DNA of 64,000 nt. Origin: Imperialibacter sp964351395. Lineage in GTDB: Bacteria; Bacteroidota; Bacteroidia; Cytophagales; Cyclobacteriaceae. The stretch is from NCBI GenBank assembly GCA_964351395.1, contig CAYGOF010000002.1, positions 1 to 64,000 on the forward strand, read 5' to 3'. A program made the translations under genes and the position numbers. Shown here piece by piece: positions 8,263 to 18,108 of this stretch. Below the pieces are notes generated by a model. It was not told the origin of the DNA. It worked only from the letters and a program-made list of their open reading frames with translations, and did no database searches. Each line of letters starts with the position of its first letter. Within the stretch, counting starts at the first letter, position 1.

Positions 8263-10641
8263 ATGATCAAGAACTATTTACTATTGGGTATCAGGAACCT
8301 ACTGAGAGGCAAGTTGTATGTAGGCATCAACTTATTCGGTCTGTCTCTGGGAATTATGACCTCCCTACTCATCGGCGTTTATATTTATCAGGAGACTACC
8401 TACGACAAGTTTCATTCGCAACAAGACCGCATCTTCCGTGTAGGAATGCATCTTGAAATGGGAGAAAACCAGGCGGACCTCAATTCGACACACCCGGTGC
8501 TGGCCAAAACATTGGAGGAAGAAGTGCCAGAAGTGGAAAAAGCATTGGGATTTCACATATTCGCCCAAAAACCTGTAGGCTACGACAGCCTATCTGTCAT
8601 GGTAAAAGACGTCGCATTTGCTGGTGACGCCTTCCTGAACGTTTTTGATTTTGAATTGCTGGCCGGCAATAGGGCAACCGCTCTGGCTGAACCGAATCAG
8701 GTGGTGATCACAGAAAATACCTCCGAAATACTTTTTGGCAAGATCAGCTTCGATCAGGTAATAGGTAAAACACTCGAGATCGATCGCAACAACTATACTA
8801 TCACAGGCATTATCAAGGAAGCTCCATATAATGCCCATTTTCATTACTCGATGGTAGCCAATCTACAGTCTCTTCCCATGGGAAGAGAGACGGTTTGGGA
8901 TAATATGAATGTGAGCACATATGTACTTGCCTCCAAAGGTACGACCGCCACACAATTGGAAAATGCTATTACCGGTGTCATCGATCGGCATATTGGACTT
9001 GACAACCTGTCCAACAATGGGATGGTGATGCTGCCAATTGTCGCTGCTTTGGGCGATATCCACCTCTATAGCAGCCTACAAGGCGAGTACGAGAACAATA
9101 GTAGCCCGCAATACCTCTATATGCTGGCATCCATTGCCTTTTTTATCTTGTTACTTGGCTGCTTCAACTTTGTCAACCTCTCAACTGCACGGTCAGTACA
9201 CCGGGCAAAAGAAGTAGGCATACGAAAGGTATTGGGGTCAAATAAGTTACAACTTAGAGCACAATTTATTACCGAGTCAATCATCATGGTGGCACTGGGA
9301 ACTGTAGTGGCTGTAATCCTGCTAGAATTACTTCGTCCCATCATTAGCACTTCTCTGAATCTTTTTCTGGATACGAGCGTCTTATTTGCTCCATCAGGAC
9401 TAATAACAATCGCTCTTTTTGTGCTCTCTATAGGGATACTTGCAGGATTCTATCCTGCGTTTTACCTTTCCTCATTTATTCCTTCTAAAGTGCTCAAGAC
9501 TGCTTCAAATGCCGGCGGCGCAAAGTCACTATTGAGAAGTTCGCTGGTGGTTTTTCAATTTAGTATCTCGATGGTGTTGGTATCTGTTACATGGGTCATC
9601 GTAGATCAAATATCCTATATGAAAAACAAGGAATTAGGCTTTGACAAGGAGCAGGTGATCACGATCGAAAACCTAAGGAATATAAAAAATCAAGAAGCTT
9701 TTCTAAATGCTTTGAAGGAAGAAGCTTTTGTAGAAGAAGCAAGTCATGCCGTGTTCAAGCCCATTGATGACTACGACGGGTGGACAATGTTTTCAGAAGA
9801 TGATAGAGTAAACAGAAAGATCGTCAACGCAAACAGCGTAGGTGAGGACTACTTCGAGGTGATGGGAATGCCAATAGTCAAAGGCCGGGCCTTTTCAAGG
9901 TCGTATGGTGCTGATTCCATAGCGGTCGTCATCAACGAAACGGCAGCAAAATATCTTTTTACGGATGGCGACCTGAACAAGAAACTTTACCGGGGAGAAG
10001 GTCCCGAAGCAGCCTATTTTCAGGTGGTGGGAGTAGTCAAAGACTTCAACTTCGAAAGTTTCAAAAAGGAAATTTTTCCTCTCATTTTCGTCCTGCGCGA
10101 AAAAGGAAGCCTGGCCCAGGTACGATTGTCTCCTGGAAATAGGTCAGAACAAATAGCACGCATCAACGAACTGTGGACGGTAATGAACCCTAGCGTACCC
10201 TTTGAATTTTCCGCGCCCGACCAGGATTTTGAAAGATTATTTGCTGCTGAAGTTACCCTAAGCAAAACCCTGGGCGCTTTAACCATGCTGGCAGTGGTCA
10301 TCGCCTGCCTTGGCCTTGTTGGACTTACTGCCTTCACCGTAGAGCAACGACAAAAAGAAATCGGCATTAGAAAGGTACTGGGGGCTGGAGTAAAAGAGAT
10401 TATCTGGGTACTTGTGAAGTATTTTACCACATTGATTGGTATCGCAATCTTTATTGCAGTGCCTATCTCCTACTACCTGTCTCTGCAATGGTTGGACGAC
10501 TTTGTTTTTAGAATACCCGTAAATGTCATCAGTTTTGTAGTAGTGGGTGGTGTGATGCTCTTCCTGGCATGGGCGACGATGAGCTTCCAGGCGTTGAAAG
10601 CAGCCACAATAAATCCTGTCGATGTACTGAAAAACGAATAG
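8263..10641 (+). CDS. MacB/FtsX-family ABC transporter permease
   Basis: The 792-residue membrane protein has the duplicated MacB-FtsX architecture. A first transmembrane helix follows NYLLLGIRNLLRGKLY. A periplasmic MacB-like core domain (about 50-270) leads to three helices (about 285-430), with the FtsX signature ARSVHRAKEVGIRKVLGS. A second periplasmic domain comes next, and a final FtsX domain contains EQRQKEIGIRKVLGAG. Such permeases couple an ATPase to conformational work on lipids, peptides or drugs rather than classical import. No ATPase gene is adjacent, so the partner must be encoded elsewhere. Unlike the pair at 55286-60494, it has no permease prefix domain. Confidence 0.88.
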   Translation: MIKNYLLLGIRNLLRGKLYVGINLFGLSLGIMTSLLIGVYIYQETTYDKFHSQQDRIFRVGMHLEMGENQADLNSTHPVLAKTLEEEVPEVEKALGFHIFAQKPVGYDSLSVMVKDVAFAGDAFLNVFDFELLAGNRATALAEPNQVVITENTSEILFGKISFDQVIGKTLEIDRNNYTITGIIKEAPYNAHFHYSMVANLQSLPMGRETVWDNMNVSTYVLASKGTTATQLENAITGVIDRHIGLDNLSNNGMVMLPIVAALGDIHLYSSLQGEYENNSSPQYLYMLASIAFFILLLGCFNFVNLSTARSVHRAKEVGIRKVLGSNKLQLRAQFITESIIMVALGTVVAVILLELLRPIISTSLNLFLDTSVLFAPSGLITIALFVLSIGILAGFYPAFYLSSFIPSKVLKTASNAGGAKSLLRSSLVVFQFSISMVLVSVTWVIVDQISYMKNKELGFDKEQVITIENLRNIKNQEAFLNALKEEAFVEEASHAVFKPIDDYDGWTMFSEDDRVNRKIVNANSVGEDYFEVMGMPIVKGRAFSRSYGADSIAVVINETAAKYLFTDGDLNKKLYRGEGPEAAYFQVVGVVKDFNFESFKKEIFPLIFVLREKGSLAQVRLSPGNRSEQIARINELWTVMNPSVPFEFSAPDQDFERLFAAEVTLSKTLGALTMLAVVIACLGLVGLTAFTVEQRQKEIGIRKVLGAGVKEIIWVLVKYFTTLIGIAIFIAVPISYYLSLQWLDDFVFRIPVNVISFVVVGGVMLFLAWATMSFQALKAATINPVDVLKNE

Positions 10642-10667
10642 CATAGTTGACTCGCTAGTGATTAACT

Positions 10668-10700
10668 TTAGCCAGAATGGGTGTCTTCCATTCTGGCTAA
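10668..10700 (+). terminator. Long hairpin, possible terminator
   Basis: A perfect 13-bp inverted repeat (TTAGCCAGAATGG and CCATTCTGGCTAA) with a 7-nt loop starts 26 nt after the permease stop codon. No T run follows, so it may act as an RNA-stabilising hairpin or a non-canonical terminator. Confidence 0.5.
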
Positions 10701-10799
10701 ATGAATGATACGACAAAGGCTGTCATAGCATTTATTTGAAATGATTGGCCCAACCCATCTAAACCTGAACATACAAGGAACCCAGACCGCTTCGTCAAA

Positions 10800-11177
10800 A
10801 TGAAACAAGCATCAAAAATGACCGGCATCCGTTGCGTCCTTGCGGTAAAAAACCTCAGGGCTGCATCTGAATTTTACGAAATGAAGCTTGGATTCAAGTC
10901 TAGATGGGCTGATGAAGGATGGCACTGTCTAGCAAGGGAAAAGTTCGTCGTTATGTTAGGTGAATGTGTTGACGAAAAGCCAGCTAGAGACATCGGTGAT
11001 CACTCCTATTTCGGTTATATCGAAGTAAAAAACATCAACGCACTTTATCAGGAGTATAAAGACAAAGGGGTGGAGATCATCAGCCAACTGCAGCATCAAC
11101 CATGGGGTCAGAAGGAATTCGGCATTCGAACGATCGACGGACACCGGATCATGTTTGGCGAAACCATTCAAAATTGA
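10800..11177 (+). CDS. VOC-superfamily (glyoxalase/bleomycin-resistance-like) protein
   Basis: The 125-residue protein has the paired beta-alpha-beta-beta-beta pattern of the vicinal oxygen chelate fold. It begins with GIRCVLAVKNLRAASEFYEMKLGF and ends with FGIRTIDGHRIMFGE, the usual last strand of small glyoxalase-like proteins. The substrate cannot be predicted; members range from metalloenzymes to drug-binding proteins. It is a single gene between the permease and the SNF2 helicase, all on the plus strand. The start ATG is unambiguous because a stop codon lies shortly upstream. Confidence 0.85.
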   Translation: MKQASKMTGIRCVLAVKNLRAASEFYEMKLGFKSRWADEGWHCLAREKFVVMLGECVDEKPARDIGDHSYFGYIEVKNINALYQEYKDKGVEIISQLQHQPWGQKEFGIRTIDGHRIMFGETIQN

Positions 11178-11271
11178 ATTTACATTAGCGCCATCTAGTA
11201 TCTTCCAAAAAGTTTTGCGAATTCAACAGGTAACTTTCCTCCTGTTTAGCATATTGTAGCGACAAGAGCAG

Positions 11272-14196
11272 ATGGATAAAGGCACTAACGAAAAAAAGGT
11301 TCTGGCAAGCGGAAAGCCATTTGAGGAATTTAAAGGCGAAAGCCGGCCAGGCGGGGTTTCCCTCGACAAATACCTATCCGCAGAAGACACGGAGGGGTCA
11401 AAAACCATTGTTGTGCTTGGTTCGCACCGGTACTACAACCTGTTCAGTGCCCAGCTGGTGCGGGGTGCTCTCACACAAAACCGAGAGCTCAAAAACCCTA
11501 TTACGGTACTCAATCCACTGGAAAGTATGTGGCAGTCGCAAAAGCCGGAAGTATTGAGGTTTTATGCGGCCATCGCTCGTTTTCAGGCTTTTTACGAGCC
11601 TACCGTCACCGACCTGGAAGCGATTCGAGCCATTGTCCACAATCCCCTCAACTACTCCTTTTACCAACATGACGCCTCTGTTTCAGAGAAAGTGAGTGCC
11701 AAATCGCTTACAAAAATTTCGTTGAAGGAGACGGACGTCAAGGTGTTGATACGCATTTCGATGGATGGTTCTCACTACCATGTCAGGGCTGAAACCTACA
11801 TAGAAGGAGCATTCACACCTTTAAGCAGAATACTTGTAAAATTTGACAGATTCATTGTACTGGATAAAAACTGGCTGGTGGTAGAAAATGGAGATGCACT
11901 TCGGGTGCTTTCCTACTTTAAAAAGTACGAAGACGGATTGCGTCTGACACACTCAGATTTCATCAAGTTCCAGCATGACGTACTCTCACACATGGAAAAT
12001 CATGTGCAAGTGGAGCATGAATACATGGCATCTGGGAAGGTAAATCCTATAGAGAGGAACAGTGGGCCAGAAAAACTCATCTACTTATCCGACTTTGCTG
12101 ATTATATCGTTATTGATCCAGTCGTACGGTACGGTACAGCAGAAATACCCGTACTCACCACCAAACAAGTCTATGTTGAAGACGACAAGGGCCAGCCTGT
12201 CATGCTAGAAAGAGACACTGTTTTAGAAGAAACGTTTATCTCAAGACTGATCAGGCAACACCCTCATTTCAAAGAACAAACACTAAACCCTCTCCTCTAT
12301 TTTTATCTCCACAAAGCCAGATTTCTTGAGGGAGGATGGTTTCTAAATGCTTACCAGCAATGGAAGAACGAAGGAATTGAAGTGCTTGGATTCAACGACA
12401 TCAAAGGGGTTGATATCAATCCTGAGAAAGCCAATATCACGGTTCAGGTGGCCAGTGGACTCAATTGGTTCAATGCAAAAGTAGAAGTGAAATTTGGCCG
12501 AAAGAAAGCCTCTCTCAAACAGATCCACAAGGCTGTTAAGAACAAAAATCGTTACGTCAACCTAGACGACGGCACGCTGGGCATCCTTCCTGATGAATGG
12601 CTAGCGAAATTTGAGGACTATTTTGCAGCAGGCACCATCGTAGAAGACGAGGTACAGGTACCAAAAATTAATTTCGAGTCGCTGGATCGCCTGTTCGAAA
12701 CACACATGCTCGACGAGGAAACACGCCTGGAGCTTAACAACTATCAACAGAAACTCAACGACCAACGTGCGTTAAAGCCTACTAAGCCATCGCCCGAGCT
12801 AAAGGCAACACTGCGCCCCTACCAACTGCAGGGCCTCAGTTGGCTCAACTTCCTTGACGAACTCAATTTTGGCGGGTGCCTGGCCGATGACATGGGACTT
12901 GGCAAGACCGTGCAGATCATTGCTTTTATCCTTTCTCTAAAAGAAAAACATGGCCACACCACTCACTTGCTAGTGGCCCCCACTTCGGTCATACACAATT
13001 GGCAAAACGAAATCCAGCGCTTCGCTCCCACCCTGAAAACCATCACCTTTCATGGACCTCACCGTTTAAGAGCTATTCCAAAATTTGATGAACACGACAT
13101 GGTCATCACCACCTACCACACGATGGTCAACGATATCAACTACCTGCGAAAAAGATCGTTCAATTATGTCTTTCTCGATGAGTCGCAGAACATCAAGAAC
13201 CTGGCCTCGCAGAGAAACAAAGCTGCTAAAATGCTGAAGTCGAAAAACAGGATCATCCTTACTGGCACCCCACTTGAGAACCATAGTTTTGACCTGTATG
13301 CACAGCTGTCTTTTGCCTGCCCCGGCCTGCTGGGAAGTCGCACCTATTTTCGAAACACCTACGCCATGGCCATCGACAAATTTCAGCACAAACACAGTGC
13401 AGAGGATTTGCAGCGAAAGATCAGTCCATTCATTCTCAGGCGCACCAAAAAAGAAGTGGCTACTGAATTGCCGGAAAAAACAGAGATGGTTTTATACTGC
13501 GAAATGGAGGCTGAACAGCGAAAAATGTATGATGCCTACGAAAAAGAGTTGCGGGACCTGATCGAATCAACCAACCAGCAGCATGAGTTCAAGAAACCAC
13601 TTTATGCTTTGAGAGGAATTACCCAGCTTCGCCAGATTTGTAACTCCCCTCTCCTGTTGGGGGAGGAAAAACTGTACGGCGACCGTTCTGCCAAAATAGA
13701 TGTTTTGATGGAACAACTTCGGAACATCACTGGCGACCATAAAGTGTTGGTTTTTTCGCAGTTCGTCTCCATGCTTAGCCTGATCAGGAAAGAGCTGGAA
13801 AAAGAGAAGATCGGCTACACAATGCTCACCGGCAGCACCAATAACCGGGAAGAAGTAGTTGAACAGTTTCAGACGGACAAGCAAACGAGGGTATTCCTCA
13901 TTAGCCTGAAAGCTGGCGGTACAGGCCTTAACCTCACCGAAGCCGATTATGTGTTTATTGTCGACCCATGGTGGAACCCTGCGGTAGAAGATCAGGCCAT
14001 CGATCGGAGTTACCGGATAGGTCAGGAAAAGAAGGTCGTAGCTATTCGATTGATTTGCCCAAATACCATCGAGGAGAAAATTCAGGTTCTTCAGCAGAAC
14101 AAAGCCAAACTCGCCACTGACCTCGTAAAAACAGGCAACAGCTTCCTCCAAACGGCCAGCCGCGCCGATTGGCTGAGTTTACTGCAAAAACCCTGA
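11272..14196 (+). CDS. SNF2-family DEAD/DEAH helicase
   Basis: A 974-residue protein with about 480 N-terminal residues of no recognised catalytic domain, followed by a complete SNF2 ATPase. Motif I is DDMGLGKT at about residues 539-546, with a preceding Q-like motif (LRPYQLQGLSWLNFL). Motif II is DESQ at about 636-639, motif III is ILTGTPLEN, and the helicase C-terminal lobe has LISLKAGGTGLNLT and QAIDRSYRIGQ. The family translocates on double-stranded DNA and remodels protein-DNA complexes. No SWIM zinc motif is visible near the N-terminus. The gene overlaps nothing, and the next gene starts 59 nt downstream. Bacterial SNF2 proteins of this layout are common in Bacteroidota and have no settled role. 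Confidence 0.9.
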   Translation: MDKGTNEKKVLASGKPFEEFKGESRPGGVSLDKYLSAEDTEGSKTIVVLGSHRYYNLFSAQLVRGALTQNRELKNPITVLNPLESMWQSQKPEVLRFYAAIARFQAFYEPTVTDLEAIRAIVHNPLNYSFYQHDASVSEKVSAKSLTKISLKETDVKVLIRISMDGSHYHVRAETYIEGAFTPLSRILVKFDRFIVLDKNWLVVENGDALRVLSYFKKYEDGLRLTHSDFIKFQHDVLSHMENHVQVEHEYMASGKVNPIERNSGPEKLIYLSDFADYIVIDPVVRYGTAEIPVLTTKQVYVEDDKGQPVMLERDTVLEETFISRLIRQHPHFKEQTLNPLLYFYLHKARFLEGGWFLNAYQQWKNEGIEVLGFNDIKGVDINPEKANITVQVASGLNWFNAKVEVKFGRKKASLKQIHKAVKNKNRYVNLDDGTLGILPDEWLAKFEDYFAAGTIVEDEVQVPKINFESLDRLFETHMLDEETRLELNNYQQKLNDQRALKPTKPSPELKATLRPYQLQGLSWLNFLDELNFGGCLADDMGLGKTVQIIAFILSLKEKHGHTTHLLVAPTSVIHNWQNEIQRFAPTLKTITFHGPHRLRAIPKFDEHDMVITTYHTMVNDINYLRKRSFNYVFLDESQNIKNLASQRNKAAKMLKSKNRIILTGTPLENHSFDLYAQLSFACPGLLGSRTYFRNTYAMAIDKFQHKHSAEDLQRKISPFILRRTKKEVATELPEKTEMVLYCEMEAEQRKMYDAYEKELRDLIESTNQQHEFKKPLYALRGITQLRQICNSPLLLGEEKLYGDRSAKIDVLMEQLRNITGDHKVLVFSQFVSMLSLIRKELEKEKIGYTMLTGSTNNREEVVEQFQTDKQTRVFLISLKAGGTGLNLTEADYVFIVDPWWNPAVEDQAIDRSYRIGQEKKVVAIRLICPNTIEEKIQVLQQNKAKLATDLVKTGNSFLQTASRADWLSLLQKP

Positions 14197-14255
14197 CATT
14201 GCCTGCATACGACATGGTTCTAAGGGATTTTTCTGCCTTTTTTAGAAAAAAAACC

Positions 14256-14825
14256 ATGCAAAAACTACTTCTGATATCCATCGTACTGGCTGGATTTCAA
14301 CTACAAGCCCAAAACTACGCCTACTTACCTAACAGTAAAAATCCCTTCGGTAGCCTCAACCCAGCAGCCCCAGTCCAGTTAAGCGACTATAAAGAATTGA
14401 TTGGCTCCTGTGATTGCAAATCAGTCAGCCGAATAGATCAAAACACCTGGGCTGACACGGTGGAAATGACCTGGATCTTCAAATACATCATGAATGGAAC
14501 GGCTGTGCAAGACGAAACCTTTAAAGCCGACGGACTTCATTCTGGCAGTATCAGGCAATACAGCATCGATAGTGCACAATGGAATGTGCACTACTACTCT
14601 ACAGTCGCCGTTCCTTCCTTGCGCACCTGGTACGGTAATAGAAAAGGCGATAAAATCATTCTATACAGTGACCAGCCTTCACCTCAAGGGATGCCCGGCT
14701 TCTTTAAAATTAGCTTTTCTGACATTACTTACAACAGCTACAACTGGATAGGTGAATGGGTGAATGAAGATGAAAGTATTCATTATGCTACCTGGAAGAT
14801 CTTTTGTAAAAAGAAAAAAGTGTAG
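14256..14825 (+). CDS. Small secreted protein of unknown function
   Basis: The preferred start is the ATG at 14256, which gives 189 residues with a clean Sec signal (MQKLLLISIVLAGFQLQAQ). The longer open frame from 14169 would overlap the SNF2 gene. The mature protein contains GSCDCKSVSR, WIFKYIMNGTAVQDE, a run of beta-strand-like segments, and a basic C-terminal tail (FCKKKKV). The alternating strand pattern is reminiscent of lipocalin-like DUF1579 relatives, but I cannot assign a family firmly. It is probably periplasmic or surface exposed. Confidence 0.68.
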   Translation: MQKLLLISIVLAGFQLQAQNYAYLPNSKNPFGSLNPAAPVQLSDYKELIGSCDCKSVSRIDQNTWADTVEMTWIFKYIMNGTAVQDETFKADGLHSGSIRQYSIDSAQWNVHYYSTVAVPSLRTWYGNRKGDKIILYSDQPSPQGMPGFFKISFSDITYNSYNWIGEWVNEDESIHYATWKIFCKKKKV

Positions 14826-14845
14826 ATTTCTCAACAGAAATCTAC
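14822..14845 (+). terminator. Hairpin overlapping a stop codon
   Basis: A perfect 10-bp inverted repeat (GTAGATTTCT and AGAAATCTAC) with a CAAC loop begins one base before the stop codon of the small secreted protein and ends 7 nt before the next ATG. There is no T run. It could attenuate read-through or stabilise mRNA between the two genes. Confidence 0.45.
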
Positions 14846-14852
14846 GCTTCAG

Positions 14853-17735
14853 ATGTACACACAAAGCTTCCATTGCAAAGGCCGGCCCCTAACTTTTGTA
14901 ATGTTCCTGCTCTTTGGTTTTGCGGAAGCGCAAACTAGCACCAGGCCGGAACCAATTAGACCAGTCAAACCACCAACCGACTGGTTACTTAACAACAAAG
15001 CTTACACAGCAGAAGTATTTAGTGGATCAAAGACCAACGAAATAGCACTTTCCAATGGTCTTATCCGTCGCACCTTTCGCCTGAAGCCCAACGCCGCTAC
15101 CGTAGGGTTCGACAATCTCATGACTGGTGAATCTCTTCTTCGCGGCGTGAAGCCAGAAGCAGAACTGACCATCGACGGTATTGCCTATGCTGTTGGCGGG
15201 CTAAAAGGCCAACCCAACTACGCCTACTTGCGCAAAGAATGGATCGACCAACTGACCAACGAGCCTTCTGCCCTGCAATTTGTCGGGTACGAGGTCAGCG
15301 AGCCAAAAGCTCCATTTGAATGGAAACAAGTAAGGCACCATGCTGCTGATCTGGATTGGCCTCCAAAAGGTGTTCATCTTCGCATGGACTATCGGATGCC
15401 CACACCTGCCGAATTGACACAATCAGGTAAACCCCTTCCAAGCGACTATGGACGAATCCAACTGATGACGAGTGATTTCAAAACACTGGAAACAGGATGG
15501 AACGTGGTCGAATCCCCGACTCACAGCCGCAGCTCCTTTGTCAATGAAGGCAAAGTAGGAGAAATCTACACACCTCAAAACACCAGCGTTTTTGTGGAAC
15601 GAGGTCTTACGAAAGATGTACACCTGGTGGAGGCGACCATTGATCCCGGAACAGACCGAAGTGGAGACTGGGCACCTGGGCTGGCCCTGGTTTACGCTGA
15701 CCATGTCATCAAATTTTCTCTGACTCCTGATGGCCATGTGAATGACCAGGGAAGGTCGCTATTCTCAGTTTGGGATGGTGAGAAAGAAATAAAGATGGCC
15801 GGAGAAAGAGTGAATCCGGAGTTTAACGGGCCGGTCAGCTTGCGGATCAGGTGGGATGATGCCGGCGTCTATTGTGAAGCGAAACTTCCCAACGAAACGT
15901 GGCAGCTGGTAGAAAAGTTGATACCACAAAAAACAAAGCCAACAAGCGTTCGAGTTGGGAAAATGGATGCTAGAGGGGAAGTCACCGACAGTATAAACGG
16001 TGTAGGCGAACTAGTCAGGGTTCACGTGACCCATTTTGCTGCTTACAGCGAATTCGAAAAAGCTACTGTTATTGCAAGTTCATCAAAAGGTGCCAGCGAC
16101 ATCAGGGTATCGGTTCATTATGAACTTTACGACGGCATACCTGTGATGGCTAAATGGGTTACCATCGACAACCAATCGACTGTCTCCATCAATGTCGACC
16201 GCTTTACCAGTGAAATCATAGCCGCTGTAGAAGATGGCTCTGCGGTAGAAGCAAGAAAATACTTGCCTCACACGCCCAATATCCACCTGGAAACAGACAT
16301 GGCATTTGCCAGCTTCGATGCAGAAGATGCCAATCATCATGTAGTACACTGGGGTTCCGACCCTGAATACAACACCCAGGTGAACTACTTAAAGCTGACG
16401 CCCTGTCTGCTCAAGGTAGGGCCTGATGTGGGGCCCGATCAGCTGGTAGAACCTGGAAAAAGCTTCTCCACTTTCCGTACGTTCGTCATGCCATTCGATA
16501 GCTACGATAGAGAACGAAAAGGGCTTGCACAGCGAAGAATGTACCGGACATTAGCTCCCTGGACCACCGAAAACCCATTGATGATGCATGCTCGCTTTGC
16601 AGATTGGGAAAGAGTAAAAACGGCCATTGACCAGGCGGCAGAAGTAGGCTTCGAAATGGTGATTCTCACCTTTGGCAGTGGCTTCAATATTGAAAACGAT
16701 AGTGCTGCGTACCTTGCAGAAATGAAAAGGTACGCTGATTATGCTAAAAGTAGAGGGGTAGAAATTGGGGGTTACTCACTGTTAGCTTCCAGAAAGATTG
16801 GCGATGGACAGGACGTAGTGATGCCGGAGGGCATGACACCCACATTTGGCAACTCGCCCTGTATTGGCAGCGAATGGGGAGAAGCCTACTTTGAAAAACT
16901 TTACAACTTCTACAACAAGACTGGCTTCACCTTGCTGGAGCATGACGGTTCTTACCCTGGCGACGTTTGTACTTCTACCGACCATCCAGGCCACCGTGGC
17001 TATGGAGACTCACAATGGAACCAATATGCGGTCATCTCGAAATTTTATCAATGGTGCCGCAGCCAGGGCATTTACCTCAATGTGCCCGACTACTACTATC
17101 TGGCAGGTTCCAACAAATCCGGCATGGGTTACCGTGAGGTAAATTGGAGCTTACCACGCCCCCAACAGCTTATTCATACCAGGCAAAACATCTATGATGG
17201 CGCCTGGACGAAACAATCGTCCATGGGTTGGATGTTTGTGCCACTGACCGAATACCATGGCGGAGGCGCTGCTGCCACGATTGAGCCTTTGAATGAACAC
17301 CTCGATCATTACGAGGGCATGATCACCAGCAACCTGGGCGGTGGCGTGCAGGCCTGTTACCGGGGCCCAAGGCTCTATGATTCTGATGAAACGAAGGCGA
17401 TGGTCAAAAGCTGGGTAGACTGGTACAAAAAACACAGAAGTGTACTTGAAGGCGATATCATTCACCTTCGTCGGGCCGATGGGCGCGACATTGACTACTG
17501 GCTTAATGTGGACCCGACCGGGGAAGAAAAAGGACTGCTTTCTGTCTACAATCCACTAGACATCGCTGTTAAGAAAGAAATTTATGTGCCCCTTTATTAC
17601 ACAAGTTTACATCAAAAAGCCACGGTGCATGGTCAGGATGGTAAAATTGAAACTGTTCAGATCGACCGTGAGTATGGGATACGATTAGAAGTCAACGTAC
17701 CAGCTTTTGGATACAATTGGTACGTAATCAACTGA
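14853..17735 (+). CDS. Large secreted glycoside hydrolase, clan GH-D-like (alpha-galactosidase-like)
   Basis: The 960-residue protein has a Sec signal (MFLLFGFAEAQ) and an N-terminal beta-sandwich that begins with the words NEIALSNGLIRRTF and DNLMTGESLL. A lectin-like insertion lies at about residues 215-400 (GWNVVESP and GLALVYADHVIKFSL resemble concanavalin-type domains). A TIM-barrel-like region follows at about 560-850, with FEMVILTFGSGF, GVEIGGYSLL, FTLLEHDGSYPGD and LNVPDYYYLAG. The aspartate in LLEHDGS is a plausible nucleophile by analogy with GH36 and related families. Substrate and exact family are not certain. It starts 27 nt after the small secreted gene and may be co-transcribed with it. 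Confidence 0.6.
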   Translation: MYTQSFHCKGRPLTFVMFLLFGFAEAQTSTRPEPIRPVKPPTDWLLNNKAYTAEVFSGSKTNEIALSNGLIRRTFRLKPNAATVGFDNLMTGESLLRGVKPEAELTIDGIAYAVGGLKGQPNYAYLRKEWIDQLTNEPSALQFVGYEVSEPKAPFEWKQVRHHAADLDWPPKGVHLRMDYRMPTPAELTQSGKPLPSDYGRIQLMTSDFKTLETGWNVVESPTHSRSSFVNEGKVGEIYTPQNTSVFVERGLTKDVHLVEATIDPGTDRSGDWAPGLALVYADHVIKFSLTPDGHVNDQGRSLFSVWDGEKEIKMAGERVNPEFNGPVSLRIRWDDAGVYCEAKLPNETWQLVEKLIPQKTKPTSVRVGKMDARGEVTDSINGVGELVRVHVTHFAAYSEFEKATVIASSSKGASDIRVSVHYELYDGIPVMAKWVTIDNQSTVSINVDRFTSEIIAAVEDGSAVEARKYLPHTPNIHLETDMAFASFDAEDANHHVVHWGSDPEYNTQVNYLKLTPCLLKVGPDVGPDQLVEPGKSFSTFRTFVMPFDSYDRERKGLAQRRMYRTLAPWTTENPLMMHARFADWERVKTAIDQAAEVGFEMVILTFGSGFNIENDSAAYLAEMKRYADYAKSRGVEIGGYSLLASRKIGDGQDVVMPEGMTPTFGNSPCIGSEWGEAYFEKLYNFYNKTGFTLLEHDGSYPGDVCTSTDHPGHRGYGDSQWNQYAVISKFYQWCRSQGIYLNVPDYYYLAGSNKSGMGYREVNWSLPRPQQLIHTRQNIYDGAWTKQSSMGWMFVPLTEYHGGGAAATIEPLNEHLDHYEGMITSNLGGGVQACYRGPRLYDSDETKAMVKSWVDWYKKHRSVLEGDIIHLRRADGRDIDYWLNVDPTGEEKGLLSVYNPLDIAVKKEIYVPLYYTSLHQKATVHGQDGKIETVQIDREYGIRLEVNVPAFGYNWYVIN

Positions 17736-18108
17736 AATGAGCAAATCGTTGCTAAAGTTGTGTTGCTAAATTGGATAGAAATGCGGCAACGAATTGAAGC
17801 TTAATCCTAAGTTTTGTATTATTACCGCTTTGATTTTCCCATTTCATATCACTTTTGATTTTCGGTGTGTTGGTCGACAAGTGGCTGCATTCAAATTATT
17901 GACAATTTGTGTCTGATGCTTCATAGCAAGACTGACACAAAAATTAACCGCTATTTGTGATTAAAGATGCAGGAAGATGGTGATGCTGACATTTGGTAGG
18001 CAAATGAAAAGTTTATTTTTTTTAGGTAGATAGCGTTCACATAAACCTTAGAAATAAATAAGTCACAAACTCGTTTGTTTTGATTAGTTATTAGGTGCAG
18101 AAGAATCG
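17736..18108. other. Intergenic region, probable promoter region
   Basis: These 373 bases lie between two plus-strand genes and are A+T rich. A short inverted repeat CAAATT/AATTTG with a 6-nt spacer lies at 17892-17909. I see no clear terminator after the glycosidase and no consensus -7 box before the next gene. Confidence 0.4.
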
